Positions 18,198-26,759 of a stretch of DNA of 64,000 nt are shown here, one piece after another. Location of the stretch: assembly GCF_017876755.1 (NCBI RefSeq), contig NZ_JAGIOO010000001.1:2728001-2792000 (forward strand), read 5' to 3'. How positions within the stretch are numbered: position 1 is the first letter of the stretch; each line of letters starts with the position of its first letter. The stretch is from Crossiella equi. Lineage in GTDB: Bacteria > Actinomycetota > Actinomycetes > Mycobacteriales > Pseudonocardiaceae. The position numbers and the translations under genes were made by a program. The notes under the pieces are model-generated. The model saw only the letters and a list, made by a program, of their open reading frames with translations, had not been told where the DNA came from and did no database searches.

Positions 18198-19097
18198 ATG
18201 GCACGGATCGTGGTCGTCGGGGACGCGGGCCTGGACGTGGTGGCTCGCCACGACGGCCCCCTGGTGCACGGCGGGGACACCCGCTCGGCGGTGCGCATGG
18301 TGGTCGGCGGCGCGGGCGCCAACACCGCGGCCTGGCTGGCCCACGTGGGCGCCGAGGCGGTGCTCATCGGCCGGGTCGGCGACGACATCGCCGGGCACCG
18401 CGTGCGCGCGGAGCTCGGCGCGGCGGGCGTCACCTGTGCCCTGACCGTCGATGAGAGCGCTTCCACATGCTGTGTGGTGGTGCTGGTGGACGAGCACGGC
18501 CAGCGCACGATGCTGCCCGACCGGGGTGCCATCGCCAACCTGTGCCCGGCCGACATCTCCCCGGAGGCACTGCTGGGCGCGGACCACCTGCACCTGTCCG
18601 GCTACGTGCTGCTGGACGAGAGCTCCCGGGCGGCCGGGGTGGCGGCGCTGGCCGCGGCCCGGGCGGCCGGGCTGACCACCTCGGTCGACCCGCAGGCGGC
18701 CACGCTGATCGCGCGCCTGGGTACGGCGGAGTTCCTGGAGCTGGTGGCCGGGGCCGACCTGCTGCTGCCCAACACCGACGAGCTCGCGGTGCTGACCGGC
18801 TCGACCGACCCGGAGTCGGCGCGGGCGCTGCTGGACGTGGTCGGCGCGGTGGTGGCGACCTCGGGCGACGGCGGCGCGCACTGGGTGGCGCCGGGCGGCA
18901 CGGTCAACGCGGACGCCCCGGTGGTGGACTGCGTGGACTCCACCGGCGCCGGGGACGCCTTCAACGCGGGCCTGCTGGCCACCTGGCGCGCGACCGGCGA
19001 CATCCCGGAGGCCCTGGCGGCGGGGGTGGCGGCGGGCGCCGGAGCGGTTCAGCTCGTCGGCGCCCAGCCTCCCGGTCTGGTCAGCGCGAAACCGTGA
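18198..19097 (+). CDS. psuK: PfkB family carbohydrate kinase, probably pseudouridine kinase
   Basis: A 299-residue ribokinase-fold enzyme. The substrate side shows VVVGDAGLDVVARHDG near the start and GGAGANTAAWLAHVGAEA near 35; the C-terminal PfkB signature DSTGAGDAFNAGLLA near 253 holds the catalytic Asp and the anion hole. It begins two bases after psuG and is translationally coupled, so phosphorylation of pseudouridine is the expected reaction. Other nucleoside or sugar substrates cannot be excluded without the neighbour. Its 3' end overlaps the convergent gene by 17 bases. Confidence 0.88.
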   Translation: MARIVVVGDAGLDVVARHDGPLVHGGDTRSAVRMVVGGAGANTAAWLAHVGAEAVLIGRVGDDIAGHRVRAELGAAGVTCALTVDESASTCCVVVLVDEHGQRTMLPDRGAIANLCPADISPEALLGADHLHLSGYVLLDESSRAAGVAALAAARAAGLTTSVDPQAATLIARLGTAEFLELVAGADLLLPNTDELAVLTGSTDPESARALLDVVGAVVATSGDGGAHWVAPGGTVNADAPVVDCVDSTGAGDAFNAGLLATWRATGDIPEALAAGVAAGAGAVQLVGAQPPGLVSAKP

Positions 19098-19644
19098 TGT
19101 CGCTGGTCTCGGCGAGCTCGTGCGCGACGTCCCACAGCCAGGTGGTGAGGTAGAACGCGCGGCCCAGCTCGTCGCCCGGTTCGGGCTGTTCCCGGCGCAG
19201 GTCGTAGATCGCGTCGGGCACCCGCCAGCTGATCGCGGCGGTGATGCGGTAGTCCAGCAGCACCCGGAACCAGGCCCGGATCTGGCGCTCCTCGCGCAGC
19301 ACGACCAGGCCGCCGCGCTCCGGGAGCGTGGCCCAGACCAGGTTGATGTCCTTGTACAGGCCCGCGAACAGGTCCGGCTCGTGCCAGAGCCGGACCTCCT
19401 CGGACTGCTCCTCGCAGCAGTGCCAGTCGAGGATGGCGTTGAGGCGGCGGTCCTCGGTGGGCTCGGTGGGCAGCGGCAGGCCGAGCTCGGCGCCCAGCGG
19501 GTAGTCGGTGTGGTACTGGTCCATCCGCCACTGCACCAGTGACGCGAAACCGGAGAGGTGGCGCCGCAGCCAACTGGCCTGGGCCGGGGTGAAACTCCCG
19601 ACGACCAGCTCGTTGGTCCGGTCCCAATGGCTGTCTGCGTACAT
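19081..19644 (-). CDS. conserved hypothetical protein, unknown function
   Basis: A 187-residue soluble protein, Trp-rich and acidic, with no signal peptide or membrane segment. I start at ATG 19644 (MYADSHWDRTNELV); the frame extends to 19710 without a better site. Notable stretches are FTPAQASWLRRHLSGFASLV, ILDWHCCEEQSEEVRLWHEP and FYLTTWLWDVAHELAE. It is not a family I can name. Its tail overlaps psuK in antisense by 17 bases. Confidence 0.6.
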   Translation of the reverse strand: MYADSHWDRTNELVVGSFTPAQASWLRRHLSGFASLVQWRMDQYHTDYPLGAELGLPLPTEPTEDRRLNAILDWHCCEEQSEEVRLWHEPDLFAGLYKDINLVWATLPERGGLVVLREERQIRAWFRVLLDYRITAAISWRVPDAIYDLRREQPEPGDELGRAFYLTTWLWDVAHELAETSDITVSR

Positions 19645-19765
19645 CCCTGACCTCGGACTCTGACCAGTTCCCGTACCGATGACTACTGGGCGAGATTCCG
19701 CACCGTCCACCTGAGCCCCCTGTGTTTTGAGCGGAACGTAACCATACCGCCACCCCGGGTGGAGA

Positions 19766-20083
19766 TCAGCCCTCGATTACAGGATGTTGTTTCGAATCGA
19801 TGACGCGGCGGTCCCCACCCCGCCGGAAGCGGTTCACCTTCTCCGCCTTTCGCGGCGGGCGGTCGTTCGCGATCAGCACCGCCATCCACGGCAGCGGTAC
19901 CGACAACATCAGGAGGCCGATGGCCAGCCACGGGATCTGGTAGCAGGCCGCGGCGGCGATGAGGCACGGGATGCGCAGGGACATCATGAGGAAGTACTTG
20001 CGCTTGCGTGCCGCCAGCTGGTCTTCGTAGGACCGCTGGGCCTCCGTGATCAGGACCGGGGTGCCGTTCCTGTCAGTGGACAT
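19766..20083 (-). CDS. DUF3099 family small membrane protein
   Basis: A 105-residue actinobacterial protein. AAGGAGGTGG just upstream fixes ATG 20083. Sequence order: VLITEAQRSYEDQLAARKRK (the conserved family start) near residue 10, two membrane segments (YFLMMSLRIPCLIAAAACY and AIGLLMLSVPLPWMAVLIAN) between 31 and 73, and a basic, cytoplasmic tail (PPRKAEKVNRFRRGGDRR). Function unknown. Confidence 0.85.
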   Translation of the reverse strand: MSTDRNGTPVLITEAQRSYEDQLAARKRKYFLMMSLRIPCLIAAAACYQIPWLAIGLLMLSVPLPWMAVLIANDRPPRKAEKVNRFRRGGDRRVIDSKQHPVIEG

Positions 20084-20576
20084 CCGACACCACCTCCTTT
20101 GTTCATCATTCCACCTGGTCCGGGCATCGGGGAGGGCGCCGGGGTTCGACAGCTTCGATGGTCGGATCCTTGCGCATGGGGTTGCACCGATCCGCATGAC
20201 CATCCCACCTCCACACGGGTGCGCTTATCGACGACCTCGGTTTTTGCCCTGTCTGTCCACATGGTCAGTTCCCTGGACAACCGGGCGGAGCGGAACGGTG
20301 TGGGCCGCAACAAATCCGGATTCCGCCGCGGAACGCTGAGATTGATCAGTCCTGGCACATTCTTGCGCTCGATCCAGGCCGTGCGCAGATGGCCAAGTTC
20401 AGGTTCACCGATTTCCAAGTCACCGCTCTGGCCTAACTCCTTCTGCGGAAACCCCGGGAAGGGGTGTCCGGAAGGGCAGAAGCGGGTAGTGGACATGGCT
20501 CGACAGTAGGCCTGGGTCGGCGCGCCAGGGGGATGGGGTCCGCGTGCCGGGCGTGGCGGGATGCCATCGTGTGGCC
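20084..20576. other. 493-base intergenic region of lower GC content
   Basis: Between the divergent DUF3099 and PucR genes. GC is visibly lower and codon bias is absent on both strands. A minus-strand frame from ATG 20496 runs 148 codons but overlaps the DUF3099 ribosome site and start, and matches nothing I recognise; a plus-strand frame (about 82 codons ending near 20509) is equally weak. It may be a decayed gene. The region must hold the promoters of both flanking genes; CATCGT at 20565-20570 is the likely -10 for PucR. Confidence 0.4.
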
Positions 20577-22109
20577 ATGGTGACGCTGGAGCGGCTGGTC
20601 GACGTGCTCAGTGGGCTGGGCACCCGGCTGGGCAGCGCGCCCCGGGGCCGGGACGTGGAGCTGCGCGGGCTGGCCCTGCACGACCCGACCGAGCCGCACC
20701 CGTGCAGCCCGACCGACGTGCTGCTGGGCATCGGCACCGGCTCGGTCACCGCGGCCGCCCGGCTGGTGCGCTCCACGGCGGCCGCGGTGGTGATCGTGCA
20801 CGGCCCGCCGGAGCTGGACGACCGGGTGCTGGCCGCCTCGAAGAGCTCGGGCGCGGCGGTGCTGGTGGTCGACGCGGCGGTGCCGTGGAGCCACCTGGCC
20901 GGGCTCATCCACACCCTGGTGCTCAGCGGCCAGGGCCCCAGCCGGGACGTGCCGGGCGACCTGTTCGCGGTGGCGGACGCGATCGCGGCGGTGGTCGGCG
21001 GGCCGGTGACCATCGAGGACCTCCAGTCCCGGGTGCTGGCCTACTCCAACCGGCAGGAGGACGTGGACGCCGCGCGCGTGCAGACCATCCTGGGCCGCCG
21101 GGTGCCGCCGGACGTGCTCAAGGCCCTGGCCGACTACGGCGTGTTCAAGCACCTGGCCAACTCCGACGAGCCGCTGCTGGTGCCCGCGCTGACCCCGGGC
21201 CTGTCCGAGCGGCTGATCGTGGCCGTGCGCGCGGGCCGCGAGCTGCTGGGCTCGGTGTGGGTGGAGGTCACGCCGCCGGTGCCGCCGCAGGCGCTGTCCG
21301 CGGTGGTGGACGGCGCGCGCACCGCCGCCCTGCACCTGCTGCGGGCGCGGGCGGGCGCGGACCTGGAGCGCCGTGCGGAGGCCGACGCGGTGCTCAGCCT
21401 GCTGGACGGCACCGCCGACGCCCCGGGCACGCTGTCCCGGCTGGGCCTGCCGCTGACCGACCTGCGCGTGGTGGCGCTGCACGCGCACGCGGGCCTGAAC
21501 GAGCACGGCGCCGCGCTGCTGGCCTTCGAGCGGGCCACCTCCGGGTTCGGCTGGTCGCGGCCGGGGCGCAGCGCGCTGCTGGGCAACGTGCTCTACACCG
21601 TGCTGCCCGACGCCGAGGCGGCCCGGGACTGGCTGCGCTCGCTGCTGCGCGAGCTGCCCGCGGACGTGCAGGTGCACGCGGGGGTGGGCGGCCGGGCGGC
21701 CCCGGCGGACCTGCCCGCCAGCCGCCTGGAGGCCGACGAGTGCCTGGCCGCGCGGGTGGCGGGCCTGGTCAGCGCGGACACCGTGGACTACGACGAGCAC
21801 TGGTCCCAGGTGCTGCTGCTGCGCCTGCGCTCGGCGGCCGAGGCCGGGCGCCTGCCCACCCGCGGCCCGGTGGCCGACCTGGTGCGCCACGACGGCGAAG
21901 GCGGCACGGACTACGTGCGCACGCTGCGGGCCTGGCTGGGCAGCGGCGGGGACATCAAGGCGGCGGCGCGCAAGCTCGCGGTGCACCCGAACACGCTGCG
22001 GTACCGGCTGCGCAAGATCGAGTCGCTCACCGACCTGCGGCTGGACGACCCGGACCAGCGGGTGTCGCTGACCGTGGCTCTGGCGGCCATCGGCGCAGCG
22101 ACAGGGTGA
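20577..22109 (+). CDS. PucR family transcriptional regulator
   Basis: A 510-residue regulator. The N-terminal 150 residues form a PucR/CdaR-like ligand domain (TLERLVDVLSGLGTRLGSAP, AAAVVIVHGPPELDDRV), a GGDEF-like middle follows, and the C-terminal helix-turn-helix (IKAAARKLAVHPNTLRYRLRKIESLTDLRL) is near 460-490, typical of the family. ATG 20577 has CATCGT six bases upstream and no Shine-Dalgarno sequence, so it is probably leaderless. PucR proteins often control purine, amino acid or nitrogen catabolism. Its 3' end overlaps the convergent C45 hydrolase gene by 83 bases. Confidence 0.88.
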   Translation: MVTLERLVDVLSGLGTRLGSAPRGRDVELRGLALHDPTEPHPCSPTDVLLGIGTGSVTAAARLVRSTAAAVVIVHGPPELDDRVLAASKSSGAAVLVVDAAVPWSHLAGLIHTLVLSGQGPSRDVPGDLFAVADAIAAVVGGPVTIEDLQSRVLAYSNRQEDVDAARVQTILGRRVPPDVLKALADYGVFKHLANSDEPLLVPALTPGLSERLIVAVRAGRELLGSVWVEVTPPVPPQALSAVVDGARTAALHLLRARAGADLERRAEADAVLSLLDGTADAPGTLSRLGLPLTDLRVVALHAHAGLNEHGAALLAFERATSGFGWSRPGRSALLGNVLYTVLPDAEAARDWLRSLLRELPADVQVHAGVGGRAAPADLPASRLEADECLAARVAGLVSADTVDYDEHWSQVLLLRLRSAAEAGRLPTRGPVADLVRHDGEGGTDYVRTLRAWLGSGGDIKAAARKLAVHPNTLRYRLRKIESLTDLRLDDPDQRVSLTVALAAIGAATG

Positions 22110-23109
22110 GGCGCTCGCCGCCGCGCGGGACCAGGGTGAGCTCGTGCGCGGCCAGGTCGACCGCGCACGAGCAGAGCGTGGCCGACTCGCCCGCCTCGCC
22201 GTCGCGGAAGACCCCGCGCGGGTGGCGGCTGGTGAGCACGTCCAGCACCCAGTCCACGCCAGCCTCCGGCGGCGGCACCAGGCCCTCCAGGACCTTGGCG
22301 CGTTCGCGGCTGGAGGAGGAGACCGCCTCGGGCAGGCTGAGCCCGCGCAGGTGGTTGGTGTGCCAGAGCAGCTCGTCCTCGGCCACCGCGTGCTGCCCGG
22401 CCGCGGCCTCCACGTGCGCGATCCGGCCGCTGCCCAGCTCGGCCAGGTTGTAGGCGAACCCGCCCGCCGAGGGCAGCGCGCACAGCGCGGCCACCGCCTC
22501 GTCGAGGGTGGCCGACCGCTGCGCGGCACGGGCGGCGAAGTGCCTGCCGGGGCCGAAGCCGGGTTCGCGCAGCGGCAGGTGGTCCACGCCGAAGACCAGG
22601 CCGTGCGCGTTCACCACGAACGCGTTGCTCGGCAGGAAGCCCGGGTACCAGAGCGCGAGCACCGGCACGTCGTCGGTGAGGTCGAGGGTGAGGAGCACCA
22701 GCCCGCCCGCCAGGCCGATCCCGCCGTCCTCGTTGTGGCCGAGCACCCGCCCGCGCAGGCCCAGGTCGGAGCAGCCCGCGCCGGTGGCGGGCGGCGGCAG
22801 GTCGCCACGCAGGTTGACCAGCAGCAACGTCCGCTCGGACAGCGCGGCGCCCTCGGCCAGCGCGGCCAGCTCGGCATATTCCCCGGGCAGGCGCGTGCGG
22901 GTCAGCGCGCTCACCCGGGACAGCCGGACCAGGCCCTCGTCGGTGCGGGCGTAGCGGTCCAGGGCGGGCCACTCGGGCAGGGCGTGCACGGCCTGCCCGA
23001 TCTCGGCCCGGAAGTGCTCACCGAGCGCGGCGAACACCTCCTGGCGCGGTCCGCGCAGCGTTGAGCAGCGCATACCGGCCATCCAGCGGTCGACCACGGT
23101 CACCGGCAT
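22027..23109 (-). CDS. C45 family autoproteolytic acyltransferase/hydrolase
   Basis: A 360-residue Ntn-hydrolase related to acyl-CoA:6-aminopenicillanate acyltransferase. The expected self-cleavage site is Gly112-Cys113 in GAGCSDLG, with Cys113 becoming the N-terminal nucleophile; GHNEDG at about 124-129 is the next conserved block, followed by VNAHGLVFGVDHLP and AYNLAELGSGRIAHVEAA. Length and cysteine position fit the family. Bacterial members cleave or form amide bonds of small metabolites; the substrate here is unknown. The last 28 codons overlap the PucR gene in antisense, so the true C-terminus may be less conserved. Confidence 0.82.
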   Translation of the reverse strand: MPVTVVDRWMAGMRCSTLRGPRQEVFAALGEHFRAEIGQAVHALPEWPALDRYARTDEGLVRLSRVSALTRTRLPGEYAELAALAEGAALSERTLLLVNLRGDLPPPATGAGCSDLGLRGRVLGHNEDGGIGLAGGLVLLTLDLTDDVPVLALWYPGFLPSNAFVVNAHGLVFGVDHLPLREPGFGPGRHFAARAAQRSATLDEAVAALCALPSAGGFAYNLAELGSGRIAHVEAAAGQHAVAEDELLWHTNHLRGLSLPEAVSSSSRERAKVLEGLVPPPEAGVDWVLDVLTSRHPRGVFRDGEAGESATLCSCAVDLAAHELTLVPRGGERLTLSLRRWPPEPRSATPAGPGRPAAGR

Positions 23110-23212
23110 GGGATCACCCGCCCTCTTCCCCGACCAAACCTAGAGGGATCCGACCAACTCCAGGGGGATGGGTGGAGAAGTGGGCGGGAGCGGAACGTGT
23201 GAGGATCTTGGC

Positions 23213-24721
23213 GTGTTCGGTGTGGACCTCAACGACCAGGTGTGTGACCAGCTGCGCGCGGCCTTCCTCGCCGCGGGCTACTCGACCGACGGGACGCTCG
23301 CGGTGCTCGGCCCGCAGGCGCACGCGGCGCTGGGCCGGGGCGAGCTGGAGCCCGCGGCGCGCGCCGTCCGGGACGCGGGGGCGCTGGGCACGCTGGTGCG
23401 CCTGTTCCTGCTCGCCGAACCGGTCCCGGAACGGGAGGCGGCCGCCGCGCTGCGCCCGCTCACCGTGGCCGACGCGGTGCGGGCGGGGCTGCTGCGCACC
23501 GACGGCGAGGTGGTGCGCGCCGCGCTGGACGTGCGCCCCTACGGCGACGAGCAGGGCTCCTGGTGGGTCATCTCCGACCTGGACGCCGACGCCCGCGGCG
23601 GCGCCGTGCCCACCGACCACGTGCTCGGGGTCGGGCACGCCTCGCTGAGCCTGGCCCGGGCCACCGCGCGCCGCCCGGTCGGCACGCTGCTGGACCTGGG
23701 CACCGGCTGCGGCGTGCAGTCGCTGCACGCGAGCAGGCACGCCGAGCAGATCACCGCCACCGACCTGTCCGGGCGGGCCCTGGCGCTGGCCTCGGCCACC
23801 TTCCGGCTCAACCAGATCGACGTGGAGACCACCCGGGGCGAGTGGTTCGCGCCGGTGGCCGGGCGCCGCTTCCAGCAGGTGGTGTGCAACCCGCCGTTCG
23901 TGGTCGGGCCGCCGAGGGTGGACTACGTCTACCGCGACTCCGGGCTGTCCGGGGACGGGGCGAGCGAGCTGGTGGTCCGGCAGATCCCCGGGCACCTCGC
24001 CGACGGCGGGGTGGGCCAGCTGCTGGCCTCCTGGCTGCACGTGAAGGGCCAGGACTGGGAGGAGCGGGTCTCCTCCTGGCTGCCCGCGGAGGGCCTGGAC
24101 GCGTGGTTCGTGCAGCGCGACGTGGCCGACCCGGCGCTGTACGTGGGCACCTGGCTGCGTGACGCCGGGGTCGACCCGCGCTCGCCGGAGGGCCGGGAGC
24201 GGGCCGGGCGCTGGCTGGACTGGTTCGCCGAGAACGACGTCGAGGGCATCGGGTTCGGCTTCGTCACGCTGCGGCACACCCAGCAGGGTCCGGCCGACGT
24301 CGTGTGCGAGGACCTGCGCCAGGCCTACGACGACCCGCTGGGCCCGGAGACCGCGGCCTGGCTGGACCGGGTGGCCTGGCTGCGCCAGCACGGCTCGGAC
24401 GCCGCCCTGCTGGACGCGCGGCTGACCGTGCCGGACCAGGTGGTCCTGGAGGAGGTCTTCTCCCCCGCCGAGGAGGGCTGGGAGGAGCTGGTGCGCCGCC
24501 TGCACCGCCAGGACGGGCCGGGCTGGCAGCACGACCTGGACGACCTGTCCGCCGCGCTGCTCTCCGGCGCCCGGGGGCACCTGCCGCTGTCGGACCTGCT
24601 CGGGCTGCTCTCCGCCGGGCACGGGGTGCCCTACGACCTGCTCGTCATGGGCGCGCTGCCCGCGGTGCGCAACCTGGTCAAGCACGGCATGCTCGTGCCC
24701 GCCGACTGGGTAGTGGCGTGA
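23213..24721 (+). CDS. class I SAM-dependent methyltransferase with NPPF motif
   Basis: A 502-residue protein. An N-terminal helical region (residues 1-140) precedes the Rossmann domain with LLDLGTGCGVQSLHAS near 158, acidic motif TATDLSGRALALA near 181, and VVCNPPFVVGP near 224. NPPF/NPPY marks methyltransferases acting on N6-adenine, N2-guanine or Gln amide groups, including RsmC/RlmG rRNA enzymes and PrmC. About 230 residues follow the catalytic domain, a layout seen in an actinobacterial family of unknown substrate. GTG 23213 lies six bases after GAGGAT and seems leaderless. It overlaps dtd by 4 bases (GTGA). Confidence 0.82.
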   Translation: MFGVDLNDQVCDQLRAAFLAAGYSTDGTLAVLGPQAHAALGRGELEPAARAVRDAGALGTLVRLFLLAEPVPEREAAAALRPLTVADAVRAGLLRTDGEVVRAALDVRPYGDEQGSWWVISDLDADARGGAVPTDHVLGVGHASLSLARATARRPVGTLLDLGTGCGVQSLHASRHAEQITATDLSGRALALASATFRLNQIDVETTRGEWFAPVAGRRFQQVVCNPPFVVGPPRVDYVYRDSGLSGDGASELVVRQIPGHLADGGVGQLLASWLHVKGQDWEERVSSWLPAEGLDAWFVQRDVADPALYVGTWLRDAGVDPRSPEGRERAGRWLDWFAENDVEGIGFGFVTLRHTQQGPADVVCEDLRQAYDDPLGPETAAWLDRVAWLRQHGSDAALLDARLTVPDQVVLEEVFSPAEEGWEELVRRLHRQDGPGWQHDLDDLSAALLSGARGHLPLSDLLGLLSAGHGVPYDLLVMGALPAVRNLVKHGMLVPADWVVA

Positions 24722-25143
24722 GGGCGGTCGTCTCGCGCGTGCTGCGTGCCAGCGTGACGGTCGAGGACGAGGTGGTCGGGGCCATCGACGAGCCCGGCCT
24801 GCTGGTGCTGCTGGGGGTCACCCACGACGACACCGCTGTGACGGCGGACACGATGGCGCGCAAACTGCACGAGCTCCGGGTACTCCGCGAGGAGCGTTCC
24901 TGCGCCGAGACCGGGGCCCCGCTGCTCATCGTGAGCCAGTTCACCCTCTACGGCGCCACCCGCAAGGGCAGGCGCCCGTCCTGGACCGAGGCGGCCCGGC
25001 CGGAGCAGGCCGAGCCGTTGGTGGCCGAGGTGGTGGAAGCCCTGCGTAGACGGGGTGCGCGGGTCGAGACCGGGCGGTTCCGGGCGGCCATGGCGGTGGA
25101 AAGCGTGAACGACGGTCCATTCACCGTGCTGGTCGAGCTTTAA
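24718..25143 (+). CDS. dtd: D-aminoacyl-tRNA deacylase
   Basis: A 141-residue enzyme that hydrolyses D-aminoacyl (and glycyl-Ala) tRNA, proofreading chirality in translation. Family motifs: MRAVVSRVLRASVTV at the N-terminus (start codon GTG), SQFTLYG at residues 73-79, and the cross-subunit NDGPFT at 131-136, which includes the Gly-cis-Pro that excludes L-amino acids. Length is typical. The start codon overlaps the stop of the methyltransferase gene, suggesting coupled translation and a shared link to translation. Confidence 0.95.
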   Translation: MRAVVSRVLRASVTVEDEVVGAIDEPGLLVLLGVTHDDTAVTADTMARKLHELRVLREERSCAETGAPLLIVSQFTLYGATRKGRRPSWTEAARPEQAEPLVAEVVEALRRRGARVETGRFRAAMAVESVNDGPFTVLVEL

Positions 25144-25177
25144 GGGTTCTCTTTAGTCCTTCTCAGCCAATCCTCAG

Positions 25178-25196
25178 GGAGGGGACGCAACCCTCC
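25178..25196. terminator. weak hairpin after dtd
   Basis: GGAGGG (25178-25183) and CCCTCC (25191-25196) pair around a 7-base loop, 35 bases after the dtd stop. It is a possible terminator separating dtd from the sigma factor promoter. Confidence 0.35.
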
Positions 25197-25235
25197 TCCG
25201 GCGGCTGACGTCTTGAGAATTAGAGAGTGGGTACC

Positions 25236-25262
25236 GGGAACGAATCCGTGATCGGCTTCGTT
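25236..25262 (+). promoter_or_regulatory. SigR/SigH-type stress promoter upstream of the sigma factor gene
   Basis: GGGAAC (25236-25241) and CGTT (25259-25262) are separated by 17 bases. This matches the GGGAAY-N16/17-cGTT pattern of the thiol-stress ECF factors SigR (Streptomyces) and SigH (mycobacteria). Transcription would start near 25270, giving a leader of about 135 bases. Mycobacterial sigB and some Streptomyces hrd genes are known to be under such ECF control. Confidence 0.6.
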
Positions 25263-25406
25263 TACCAAGTGTCCAGCCGGGACAGCGAGGGAATCCGAAC
25301 AGGGACGGATCCCACCAGCTGCAGGGGCCGCGCGCAATGAGGCGTCGGCACAGTGACGCACGCCCGCATGACGCCTGTTCGCCGCGCGACCAGGGAGGGA
25401 GCTCCG

Positions 25407-26396
<990 letters not shown>

Positions 26397-26550
26397 CACG
26401 CGCAGTGACCGGGCGGCTCACCCGGATGGCCGCGTTGACTTGTGACCTGCCTCACGGCACGGTACTTCGAGACACGCGGCCACCGCGAGCGGGCCGCCCA
26501 CAGACGACGCGCCGGACGAACCACTTCGTGCGGCGCACACCCCGGGAGGT

Positions 26551-26573
26551 CGGACCCGTCGGGGGCGGGTCCG
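26551..26573. terminator. hairpin terminator after sigB
   Basis: CGGACCCG (26551-26558) pairs perfectly with CGGGTCCG (26566-26573) around the loop TCGGGGG. It is 155 bases after the sigB stop. Confidence 0.55.
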
Positions 26574-26604
26574 GCCTTCCGAACACTTCCCCCACCCCAC
26601 ACTT

Positions 26605-26654
26605 CCGGCCAACACGACACCGAGGGCTCCGGTCCCGGGGATCGTGTTGGCCGG
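26605..26654. repeat. GTGTTGGCC-type palindrome, copy 2
   Basis: CCGGCCAACACGA (26605-26617) is the exact reverse complement of TCGTGTTGGCCGG (26642-26654), with a 24-base loop. The arm core is the same TCGTGTTGGCC sequence found in the arms of both long hairpins at 13186-13536. Confidence 0.9.
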
Positions 26655-26759
26655 TTTCGCGTGCGCGGAACACGGTCTGGCAGCAAGCTGCCACCACGGG
26701 TTGACGCTGCCCGATCACTCTCCGACACTTGCGGACCACACTCCTGGGTGGAGGTTGCC

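Larger units (their letters stand above)
26397..26759. other. 363-base intergenic region before the permease gene
   Basis: Contains a terminator hairpin (26551-26573), a GTGTTGGCC palindrome (26605-26654) and a candidate promoter, TTGACG (26701-26706), 17 bases, GACACT (26724-26729). Open frames here show no codon bias, and the frame continuous with the permease is cut off by the better start at 26760. Confidence 0.6.

Noticed and set aside
20050-20496. 148-codon minus-strand gene between DUF3099 and PucR
   Set aside because: It overlaps the strong ribosome site and start of the DUF3099 gene, lacks high third-position GC, and matches no family known to me. Recorded only as part of the intergenic entry.
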